From: Planctomycetota bacterium
Lineage (GTDB): Bacteria > Planctomycetota > Phycisphaerae > UBA1845
DNA length: 5,437 nt
Direction of reading: 5' to 3'
Assembly (NCBI GenBank): GCA_022563615.1
Contig: JADFMZ010000235.1
Location: 1-5,437 of the forward strand
Made by a program: the position numbers and the translations under genes. Numbering within the stretch: position 1 is the stretch's first letter; each line of letters opens with the position of its first letter. The notes under the pieces are model-generated. The model saw only the letters and a list, made by a program, of their open reading frames with translations, was not told the DNA's origin and ran no database searches. Positions 1-5,190 of the stretch are shown here, one piece after another.

Positions 1-134
1 AACGACCGTTCTTCGCGGGAGATTTACCCGAAATGGCGAACCACAATAGATGAAAACACTGTAGAGCGCCCAAGGCAGTTTCCCGTTCTTGTGCGGCGAT
101 CGTAGCGCCGCCAGGTGTGGGCATTGCCGGCGCT

Positions 135-2264
135 TCAGCGTTGTGCCCCGCGTTTCTTCTGCCGGCGGGGTTGGGATTTTTGCGCCTCTTCAGCCATTTT
201 TTGGAGGCGCTCCATGAAGGAAGCTTTGCCGGGCTTGCGACCGGTGGGCGAATCATTTGCCTTGCGAGAGACTTTGTGCAGCTCTCCCCTCTCCTCACGC
301 TCCTTGATGTGCTTTCGGATGTGGATCTGCTCAAGCGTGCCGAACAGCGAACTGAACATGATGTAGAGATTCAGCCCGCTGGGCATCTTATAGAAGAAGA
401 TCAGCATCATGATGCTCATCATCGGCATCATTTTCTGCATCATTTCCTGTTGTTGGCGCTGCTGATCGGACATGTTGGGATTGGGCTTGGGTTTGGGTTG
501 AAGCTTCTGCTGAAGATACATGAACACCGCTACCAGGAGCGGCAGCAGGTTAAACGACTCCCCGATCAACGGCAGGGGCGAGGAGAAGGTGTACAAAGCG
601 TCCTGAGCCGTAAGGTCGTGAATCCAGGTGAAGTGGAGCGGCTGATGCCTCATGCCGATGTTGTTGCTCAGGCTCAGAAACAGCGCGACCCAAATGGGCA
701 TTTGCAGGAACATCGGCAGGCAGCCCAGGATCTGCCCGGCTGGGTTCACGCCGTGCTCCCGATAGAGCTTCATCGTTTCCTGCTGCAGACGGGCCTTGTC
801 CTTCCCGTATTTCTTCTTGAGCTCTTCCACCTTCGGCGTGAACTCACCCATTTTCTGCTGCATGCGCACCATGTTGATCTGGCCGTACTTCGTGATGGGG
901 TGTAGCAGCGTGCGCACAATCAGGACGAGGATGATAATGGCCAGGCCGAAATCGCGGAGACCGGCATGCAGGCTGTTGAGCAGCCAGATCATAAACTCAA
1001 CCAACCAGGTGAACGTGCACCATCCGAAACTTTGAGCGATTTGATAGTAGTAGTTGCGTCTTTCGTACTCCGGCACGTGGCGAAATGCCGTGCCCTCTTT
1101 CTCGCCGATGTAGATGTCGGCTGGATAGGTGCGGCTGGCGCCAGCCTCCAAGGCTGGGCCGACAACGGTCACCAGGCGGATGGTGATATCGTCCGTCGTG
1201 GCGGTGTCGCCGTCGAGGTCCACTCCGGACACGGTAGCCACGGACGAACCGCGCTCCTTCCCATCGAAATCCAGCGGAGCGATCGTGCAGGTGAAATACC
1301 GGGTTCCGGTCGCCGCCCAACTCAGACGCGCTTCGGGAGCCGACGGCATGAAACTGTAGAGAAGGATGCTTTGGACGTCCTGCCGCGCGATCTCTTCGAA
1401 GGGTTCCCTCATCCCGAGCACACGCCCGACGCCGGTGCCCTTGCCCTCGTCGACCCCCCAGTCGATGAAACGCTCGCCGCGCCACTTGACGTCCAGCGGC
1501 AGGCCGATCCCCCCTCGATAGGTCAGCACGATGCGGTGCGGCTCATGATCCAGGTTGTGAACCGTCACTTCGGATCGCAGATCGTGCCGTCCGAGTTCGC
1601 GCGGCTGCATCGGCAGACGAAACGTCCGCGTCAGCCTGACGATCGGCGCGCCGTTCTTGTGAATCTCCACCTGGAACTCGACCTGCTGACCTTCTGTCGA
1701 TCCCTCCTCGCCCTGCGACGAATAGGTCTCGACGTCTTTGACGTGCCATAGCTTGTCATCCAGCGCCACCACGGCATCGTCGATGGTGATTTTTTCGATC
1801 GCCAGCGACCGGAGCATTCCGCCGTCCGGCTGCATTACGGGGGACAGCAACTGATACCGGTCGGGCTCTTTGATCGTCCGAGCGTGGTCGGTCATGGTGG
1901 CGGATTCGATGGAAGCGCCGACGTTGGAAAGCGTTAGTCGCATGCGGTAGGGCGCCCCGGCGCTCCCATTGATCCCGTCGTTCGGATCGGCGCCCATCGT
2001 ACGCGTCTGTGCATCGCCGGCTTCCATGACGATCAGGCCGCCCTGCTCAGAGGTCGGCGTCGATGCGTAGGGAGCCGGCGTTGCCTCGCCCGTTGGGATC
2101 CGGTCCTCGGTTGAGCCGGTCTCACCCCGTGGCTCGCCCTGCCCGGCAGGCGCAGCCGGGCTCGGCGCGCGCGGCGTCGGGAGGAGTCTCGGCGCGATCA
2201 TCATCACACCGCAGAACAGCATCGCTGCGATCAATAAGTTGCGGAGGGTATCCTTTTGAGCCAT
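135..2264 (-). CDS. yidC: Membrane protein insertase YidC (Oxa1/Alb3 family), long form with basic C-terminal tail
   Basis: YidC inserts and folds inner-membrane proteins, alone or together with SecYEG. The 709 residues show the whole architecture: an N-terminal membrane anchor at about 9-25, a Pro/Ala/Gly-rich linker at 30-75, a beta-rich periplasmic domain at about 100-400, then the conserved Oxa1-type core. In the core, TM2 spans about 415-455 and contains Arg451 in the motif VRTLLHPITK, matching the essential groove arginine of E. coli YidC. The cytoplasmic helical hairpin (462-505, PKVEELKKKYGKDK) follows, then NPAGQILGCLPMFLQMPIW leading into TM3 (512-533), TM4 (about 572-587) and the MPSGLNLYIMFSSLFG segment (627-642). 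A Met/Gln-rich stretch at 599-620 precedes the last helices, and residues 650-709 form a strongly basic tail. It is longer than the E. coli protein (548 residues), mainly in the linker, periplasmic domain and tail. The ATG start puts the anchor right at the N-terminus; no strong Shine-Dalgarno is seen, only GGAAG 13 nt upstream. It lies 27 nt downstream of the phosphoesterase gene on the same strand. The family assignment is very secure. Confidence 0.97.
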   Translation of the reverse strand: MAQKDTLRNLLIAAMLFCGVMMIAPRLLPTPRAPSPAAPAGQGEPRGETGSTEDRIPTGEATPAPYASTPTSEQGGLIVMEAGDAQTRTMGADPNDGINGSAGAPYRMRLTLSNVGASIESATMTDHARTIKEPDRYQLLSPVMQPDGGMLRSLAIEKITIDDAVVALDDKLWHVKDVETYSSQGEEGSTEGQQVEFQVEIHKNGAPIVRLTRTFRLPMQPRELGRHDLRSEVTVHNLDHEPHRIVLTYRGGIGLPLDVKWRGERFIDWGVDEGKGTGVGRVLGMREPFEEIARQDVQSILLYSFMPSAPEARLSWAATGTRYFTCTIAPLDFDGKERGSSVATVSGVDLDGDTATTDDITIRLVTVVGPALEAGASRTYPADIYIGEKEGTAFRHVPEYERRNYYYQIAQSFGWCTFTWLVEFMIWLLNSLHAGLRDFGLAIIILVLIVRTLLHPITKYGQINMVRMQQKMGEFTPKVEELKKKYGKDKARLQQETMKLYREHGVNPAGQILGCLPMFLQMPIWVALFLSLSNNIGMRHQPLHFTWIHDLTAQDALYTFSSPLPLIGESFNLLPLLVAVFMYLQQKLQPKPKPNPNMSDQQRQQQEMMQKMMPMMSIMMLIFFYKMPSGLNLYIMFSSLFGTLEQIHIRKHIKEREERGELHKVSRKANDSPTGRKPGKASFMERLQKMAEEAQKSQPRRQKKRGAQR

Positions 2265-2291
2265 CAGGCGGTTATCACTTCCGTGGGTCGG

Positions 2292-3116
2292 TCAACGACC
2301 CTCAAAAAGGCGGGCCCCCAGGAAATCGTCGAGGTCCGGCGTGTCAAAAATCTTCTGCGCCGACCGTTCCACGTCGTATTCGAGGCGAACGAACTCGATC
2401 GTCGTGCAGTACCCGTCCTCCCCGACGTCGGGGTGTTCATATCCTTCCGGGTTTTCGCCGTTTTCGTACACGACGACGTAGCAGAGCCGTGGATCTCGAT
2501 CCCGGGGCTGGCCGACGCTGCCGACGTTGATGATCGCCTTTTCGTCCGACGTGATCGAGTAACGGCCCATATCGGGCAACTCGTCCGGCGGATCGAAGCT
2601 CGGATCGTCGAGAATCACTCCAGGCACGTGCGTATGACCCACCAGGCACGCCCGGTGGTGCGGCTCCAGGTGGCGAAAGTTGTCCAGGATCTTGCCCGGA
2701 TTGGTATAAATGTCTTCCGGGAACAGGTATTCGTTCACCGGACGGCGCGGCGAGGCGTGGACCATTAGCAAGCCGTGGACCTCCTTGCGCAGGGGAAGCC
2801 GGCCGAGAACCTCCCAGCGACGGTCGCGCTTGGCCTTGTTCGGTTCATCTTCCAGCACCTGCCTCGTCCAGTACGCGGCACGTTCCGCTCCGACGTTGAA
2901 ATTCGTCGGCTCAAAGAAAACGGCCTGGTCATGGTTTCCACAAAGAGAGAACGCACAACGATCCATCACGATATCGAGACATTCCCTCGGACTGGCCCCA
3001 TATCCCACCACATCTCCAAGGCAGTAGATGAGCTGTATGGGGCGGCGATCGATGTCGGCCAGGACCGCCTGGAGGGCCTCCAGGTTCCCGTGGATGTCGG
3101 AAATAACGGCAAACAC
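2292..3116 (-). CDS. Calcineurin-like metallophosphoesterase (YfcE/ApaH-like superfamily), 274 aa
   Basis: This is a probable cytosolic dimetal phosphoesterase; the substrate cannot be read from the sequence. Counting from the GTG start, all five metallophosphoesterase motifs are present: SDIHGN at 6-11 (Asp7, His9), LGDVVGYG at 33-40 (Asp35), GNHD at 60-63, the metal-ligand His120 in VHAS, and GHTH at 160-163. NVGSVGQPRD at 197-206 is the usual late motif of this branch. There is no signal peptide or membrane segment. The frame stays open upstream to an ATG at 3461, but those extra 115 residues are antisense to tsaB and look non-protein-like. A GTG at 3116 gives MFAVISDIHGN, the typical start of the family. 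A GTG at 3164 (290 aa) is the alternative; neither has a clear Shine-Dalgarno. The gene is followed after 27 nt by yidC on the same strand, which suggests one transcript, and it is divergent from tsaB. The family is certain, the exact start moderately so; the specific role is unknown. Confidence 0.9.
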   Translation of the reverse strand: MFAVISDIHGNLEALQAVLADIDRRPIQLIYCLGDVVGYGASPRECLDIVMDRCAFSLCGNHDQAVFFEPTNFNVGAERAAYWTRQVLEDEPNKAKRDRRWEVLGRLPLRKEVHGLLMVHASPRRPVNEYLFPEDIYTNPGKILDNFRHLEPHHRACLVGHTHVPGVILDDPSFDPPDELPDMGRYSITSDEKAIINVGSVGQPRDRDPRLCYVVVYENGENPEGYEHPDVGEDGYCTTIEFVRLEYDVERSAQKIFDTPDLDDFLGARLFEGR

Positions 3117-3195
3117 GCAACGCCCACTATTCAGGATCGGAGGAGCTTGGATTTCGCCGGTCACAACGCCGGATCGGCGACTCGAGACGGGAACA

Positions 3196-3224
3196 ACTGT
3201 AGGAGGTCTGCTGGAATCCGTCAA
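3196..3224 (-). promoter_or_regulatory. Candidate sigma70-type promoter for the phosphoesterase-yidC pair
   Basis: On the minus strand TTGACG (3224-3219, 5 of 6 to the -35 consensus) is followed by a 17-nt spacer and TACAGT (3201-3196, 4 of 6 to the -10 consensus). Transcription would begin near 3189, giving a leader of about 73 nt to the GTG at 3116. It lies in the gap between two divergent genes, where a promoter is expected. It is a pattern match only, and no equally good match was found for tsaB on the other strand. Confidence 0.45.
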
Positions 3225-3267
3225 CGATCCGCGCCCGCAGTCCTGAGACCCGTTATGCTGGCCATCT

Positions 3268-3274
3268 GGAAGGG
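3268..3274 (+). promoter_or_regulatory. Ribosome binding site that bears on the tsaB start
   Basis: GGAAGGG is the only purine-rich Shine-Dalgarno-like run before tsaB. It overlaps or abuts the in-frame GTG codons at 3274 and 3277, which is too close for normal initiation, but lies 11 nt before a third in-frame GTG at 3286. That spacing favours 3286 as the true start. Confidence 0.45.
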
Positions 3275-3285
3275 TGGTGTTCGCT

Positions 3286-4032
3286 GTGTCTGAACGGGAA
3301 TATTCGCTGGCCTTTGAGACCTCCGGCGATCTTGGCGGCGTCGCGCTGGGGCGGGGCGATAGAATCCTCGCCACCAGGCTGCTGAGCGGCCCCCGACGGC
3401 ACGCTGTCGAGTTCCTGGCGACGATCGCGGCATTGTGCGGCGACCATTCCGTGGAACCCAACGCGGTTCGGAATATCTACGTGTCGATCGGTCCTGGCAG
3501 TTTTACGGGGCTGCGGATCGGGATGACGGTAGCGCGCCTGCTGGCCTTTGCGCACGGCGCTCGCATTGCAGCCGTGCCTACGCTGGAAGCGATTGCCCAA
3601 AACGCAGCCGCCATCGAGCAACCGCCTAAGCGCCTCGTGGTGATGCTGGACGCCAAGCGCAGCCACGTGTACGCCGCCACTTTTGAACTGCACGACGGCG
3701 TCTACAGAGCGTTGTGCGATCCGGCTGAGGTGGAGCCCCTGTCCTGCCGCGAATCGAATGATCGGGCAACGGCCTACATGGGGAAAGGAGCGACCTTGTA
3801 TCGTGAAGCATTGCGGGCCGCCGGGGGCGTAATCCTGCCTGAAACCCTATCCGCGCCGAACGTGGACACCGTCTATCGAATCGGTCTGCAACGAGCCTGC
3901 CGGGGTCTGTTTGTGGAGCCCCGCAAGTTGGTGCCGCTCTACGTTCGCCTACCGGAGGCTGAGGAGAAATGGCGGAAACGCCACGAATCCTCCGGCCGCG
4001 CCCGCGAGGACGCGACCGGGGTTGATTCGTAG
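3286..4032 (+). CDS. tsaB: tRNA threonylcarbamoyladenosine (t6A37) biosynthesis protein TsaB
   Basis: TsaB (YeaZ) is the non-catalytic partner of TsaD. With TsaE it supports transfer of threonylcarbamoyl from TC-AMP to A37 of tRNAs reading ANN codons. The 248 residues (from GTG 3286) show the ASKHA-fold signatures of the family: FETSG at 10-14 in place of the usual DTS, RRHAVEFLATI at 37-47 (equivalent of the RxHS-LLP segment), the hallmark SIGPGSFTGLRIG at 67-79, VPTLEAIA at 97-104, LDAKRSHVY at 121-129 (usually DARRxEVY), and VPLYVR at 216-221 near the end. It is soluble with no membrane segment. Length is slightly above the usual 220-235, with a short charged extension after about 222. Three in-frame GTG codons (3274, 3277, 3286) could start it; the Shine-Dalgarno position favours 3286. 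It is divergent from the phosphoesterase and convergent with the RRM gene. Its partners tsaD, tsaE and tsaC are not in the window. The identification is firm. Confidence 0.95.
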   Translation: MSEREYSLAFETSGDLGGVALGRGDRILATRLLSGPRRHAVEFLATIAALCGDHSVEPNAVRNIYVSIGPGSFTGLRIGMTVARLLAFAHGARIAAVPTLEAIAQNAAAIEQPPKRLVVMLDAKRSHVYAATFELHDGVYRALCDPAEVEPLSCRESNDRATAYMGKGATLYREALRAAGGVILPETLSAPNVDTVYRIGLQRACRGLFVEPRKLVPLYVRLPEAEEKWRKRHESSGRAREDATGVDS

Positions 4033-4033
4033 A

Positions 4034-4068
4034 CGGCACGGCTCCGGCTTCAAGCCGGAGCCGTGCCG
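4034..4068. repeat. Perfect 17-bp inverted repeat directly after tsaB
   Basis: The arms 4034-4050 and 4052-4068 are exact reverse complements around a single C, and the left arm begins one base after the tsaB stop codon. The RNA would form a very stable GC-rich hairpin with a CGGCTTCAAGCCG apex. No T-run follows on the plus strand (ATTGTTGAAAAA), so it is not a textbook intrinsic terminator, although it could stop transcription or protect the tsaB mRNA end. Such exact GC-rich palindromes between genes resemble REP-type dispersed elements; that reading is inference, as copy number cannot be seen here. Confidence 0.85.
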
Positions 4069-4075
4069 ATTGTTG

Positions 4076-4097
4076 AAAAAGAGATACCCGATATCTC
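4076..4097 (-). terminator. Weak candidate terminator reading leftwards
   Basis: On the minus strand GAGATA (4097-4092), a 5-nt loop and TATCTC (4086-4081) are followed at once by TTTTT (4080-4076). The form fits an intrinsic terminator for transcripts coming from the RRM gene, but the stem has only 6 bp with two G-C pairs. It also competes with the stronger hairpin 4093-4111. Confidence 0.3.
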
Positions 4098-4111
4098 GTG
4101 CTACACGAGAT
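4093..4111. repeat. 8-bp inverted repeat with 3-nt loop
   Basis: ATCTCGTG (4093-4100), loop CTA, CACGAGAT (4104-4111). The left arm overlaps one arm of the smaller hairpin at 4081-4097, so the two structures cannot form together. Either could act in transcripts from tsaB or from the RRM gene; no function is shown. Confidence 0.6.
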
Positions 4112-4174
4112 TCGCGACTAACTGAGCCGCACGACCTCGCAAGCAACCCGCGATCACAGTAGTCCGTGACATCG

Positions 4175-4192
4175 CGCGGGCTAAAGCCCGCG
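4175..4192. repeat. Second GC-rich intergenic palindrome (REP-like)
   Basis: CGCGGGCT (4175-4182), loop AA, AGCCCGCG (4185-4192), followed by GCTCGGGGCGG. The core GGGCTAAAGCCC is exact and has the look of a dispersed palindromic element. It shares a GGCT-AAGCC type centre with the larger palindrome at 4034-4068. No T-run is attached, so a terminator role is not supported. Confidence 0.65.
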
Positions 4193-4242
4193 GCTCGGGG
4201 CGGATTTCCAACTGCTCCACTTATGAAGCGAAAGTACTTGCC

Positions 4243-4265
4243 GCAAAGCGAGCTACTCGCTTCGC
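4243..4265 (-). terminator. Hairpin just downstream of the RRM gene, possible terminator
   Basis: AAGCGAG (4246-4252), loop CTA, CTCGCTT (4256-4262), with two more G-C pairs beyond one mismatch. It starts about 7 nt past the stop codon of the RNA-binding protein gene, the right place for a terminator. The tract that follows on the minus strand is TTTGCGG rather than a long T-run, so this is a weak or Rho-assisted terminator at best. Confidence 0.4.
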
Positions 4266-4271
4266 CCGAGT

Positions 4272-4685
4272 TTAATAGCGGTTGCCATACCCTCCCGAGC
4301 GACCGCCACCGCCGCCGCCGCCACCACCACCACTACCACTACCACTACCACCACCACCGTAGCCGCCGCGTCCACCGCCACCACCACCACCACCGTAGCC
4401 GCCGCGTCCACCACCGCCACCACCAGAGCTGTGCTTATCGCGCGGCTTGGCTTCGTTGACGGTCAAGGCCCGGCCGTCTTGCTCCTGCCCGTTCAGGGCG
4501 GTGATCGCCGCCTGGGCTTCGTCGTCGGAGGACATCTCGACGAAACCAAATCCTCGGCTCCGCCCGGTCATCCGGTCAGTGACAACTTCCGCGCTCTCGA
4601 CCGTTCCGTGAGCCGCAAGCAATTGTTCCAGATCCGAACTCGATACGTTGTAGCTCAGATTCCCCACATAGAGTTTCTTGCCCAT
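4272..4685 (-). CDS. Glycine-rich RRM-type RNA-binding protein (Rbp family), 137 aa
   Basis: This is a small cytosolic RNA-binding protein of the type found in cyanobacteria, planctomycetes and some other bacteria, similar in plan to plant glycine-rich RNA-binding proteins. Residues 3-80 form a single RRM: RNP2 is LYVGNL (5-10), RNP1 is RGFGFVEM (44-51), and EVVTDRMTGRSRGFGFV is the canonical loop and strand. Both aromatic RNP1 positions (Phe46, Phe48) and Tyr6 of RNP2 are kept, so RNA binding is likely. Residues 88-137 are almost all glycine, with two RGGYGGGG blocks, a GSGSGSG stretch and a terminal GGYGNRY. Tails of this kind bind RNA loosely and promote self-association. The ATG start is well supported: AGGAGA lies at 4697-4692, 6 nt ahead. 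In cyanobacteria, homologues are often induced by cold and some aid mRNA localisation; the role here is unknown. The gene stands alone, converges with tsaB, and has a roughly 500-nt non-coding region upstream with hairpins in the leader. Confidence 0.95.
   Translation of the reverse strand: MGKKLYVGNLSYNVSSSDLEQLLAAHGTVESAEVVTDRMTGRSRGFGFVEMSSDDEAQAAITALNGQEQDGRALTVNEAKPRDKHSSGGGGGGRGGYGGGGGGGGRGGYGGGGSGSGSGGGGGGGGGGRSGGYGNRY
4347..4418 (-). repeat. Tandem 36-bp repeat in the glycine-rich coding region
   Basis: Positions 4347-4382 and 4383-4418 match at 34 of 36 bases; the first 30 are identical. The period is 12 codons, and each copy encodes one RGGYGG block within polyglycine. Next to it a 6-bp unit CCACTA is repeated three times (about 4329-4347) and encodes alternating Gly-Ser. 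This marks repeat expansion in the tail, and the region may vary in length between strains. Confidence 0.8.
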
Positions 4686-4705
4686 CGTGAATCTCCTATC
4701 GATGG

Positions 4706-4749
4706 CAGGTCCGACCTGATTCTTTCTCTTTCACGGTCGCAGATGAAAG
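4706..4749 (-). promoter_or_regulatory. Structured leader of the RRM gene
   Basis: Two inverted repeats lie just upstream of the Shine-Dalgarno (4697-4692). CAGGTC-C-GACCTG (4706-4718) is a 13-bp near-palindrome, 8 nt from the Shine-Dalgarno; in mRNA it gives a 5-bp hairpin with a CGG loop, and in DNA it looks like an operator. CTTTCA/TGAAAG (4728-4733 and 4744-4749) gives a 6-bp stem with a 10-nt loop. Either could control expression; direct binding by the RRM protein itself is only a guess. Confidence 0.35.
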
Positions 4750-5070
4750 GGGCTACCGTTTGAGCCCAAAAGTAAGGTATAGAGGACGATTCAGGCAATG
4801 CGATCCGGAGTTGAACCACCAACGTCACGTACGCGCCTCGCTGCTCGACGCACTAACCGGCCTGAAATCTACCCCTCCGCTCATCATCTGTCAAGAGGTT
4901 CTTGGGCCCATGTTCGGATTCTTGCCCTGAAAGATCCCTTGGGATGACGGATCGGGCATCGGCACGCGGATGAAAGGATCCCAGGAGCGGGACTCTCGCC
5001 GAGTCTCGGTCGATACGCACAGTTCATGCCGCTGGACCAACTGACGGCGAAAACCCCCCAAAGTCCCAGG

Positions 5071-5146
5071 CGGCCATTTCGCAACTTACGCTCGTCCCAT
5101 CTTCCCGCGCGATGGCAGTTCGGATTTGTCGATGGTAAAATGGCCG
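5071..5146 (+). promoter_or_regulatory. Spaced inverted repeat and possible -10 box before the right-edge gene
   Basis: CGGCCATTT (5071-5079) and AAATGGCCG (5138-5146) are exact 9-bp inverted repeats 58 nt apart. The right arm overlaps TAAAAT (5136-5141), a 5 of 6 match to a -10 box, 49 nt before the ATG at 5191. No good -35 lies at the matching distance (TGGCAG at 5113-5118). A regulator site or looped RNA is possible, but chance is not excluded. Confidence 0.25.
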
Positions 5147-5190
5147 TTCCGGATGACCGATAGTGTCCAACCCGGCAGGGAACTCGATCC

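Larger units (their letters stand above)
4686..5190. other. Non-coding region between the RRM gene and the right-edge gene (about 500 nt)
   Basis: No convincing gene was found on either strand. It must hold the minus-strand promoter and leader of the RRM gene and the plus-strand promoter of the gene at 5191. I found no clean -35/-10 pair for the RRM gene; the best is TTGCCT, 18 nt, TACTTT on the minus strand (about 4770-4799), which is weak. Small hairpins occur at 4706-4718, 4728-4749, 4892-4904 (CAAGA/TCTTG), 4934-4945 (ATCCC/GGGAT) and 4991-5005 (GACTC/GAGTC). A small RNA is possible but not shown. Confidence 0.6.

Noticed and set aside
93..111. GCGGCG/CGCCGC hairpin downstream of yidC as a terminator
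   Set aside because: The stem is only 6 bp and no T-run follows on the minus strand; common by chance at this GC content.
1..124. Minus-strand frame starting ATG at 124, 10 nt after the yidC stop and open to the edge
   Set aside because: No Shine-Dalgarno, only about 50% GC at third positions against the GC-rich neighbours, other frames also stay open, and the 41 residues resemble nothing I know (not MnmE or Jag). A real gene cannot be excluded because the window ends.
117..905. Plus-strand frame of 262 residues
   Set aside because: Fully antisense to yidC. The His/Leu-rich product comes from reading the Met/Gln-rich YidC codons backwards, with no domain signature.
966..1751. Plus-strand frame of 261 residues
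   Set aside because: Fully antisense to the periplasmic domain of YidC; it reflects high GC and lack of stops, with no recognisable motif.
4306..4425. CRISPR-like or satellite repeat array
   Set aside because: The repeats are in frame inside the RRM gene tail, have no unique spacers, and are explained by glycine codons.
4166..4459. Plus-strand frame with a long His/Tyr-rich run
   Set aside because: It is the complement of the glycine codon repeats of the RRM protein; metal-binding-like histidines here are an artefact of GGT/GGC codons read on the other strand.
4800..4865. tRNA-like signal: minus strand GGTTCAACTCC resembles a T-arm
   Set aside because: The 5-bp T-stem cannot pair, and no D-arm, anticodon stem or acceptor stem can be placed around it.
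5112..5128. sigma54-like site starting TGGCAG
   Set aside because: The required GC at the -12 element is absent at the correct spacing.
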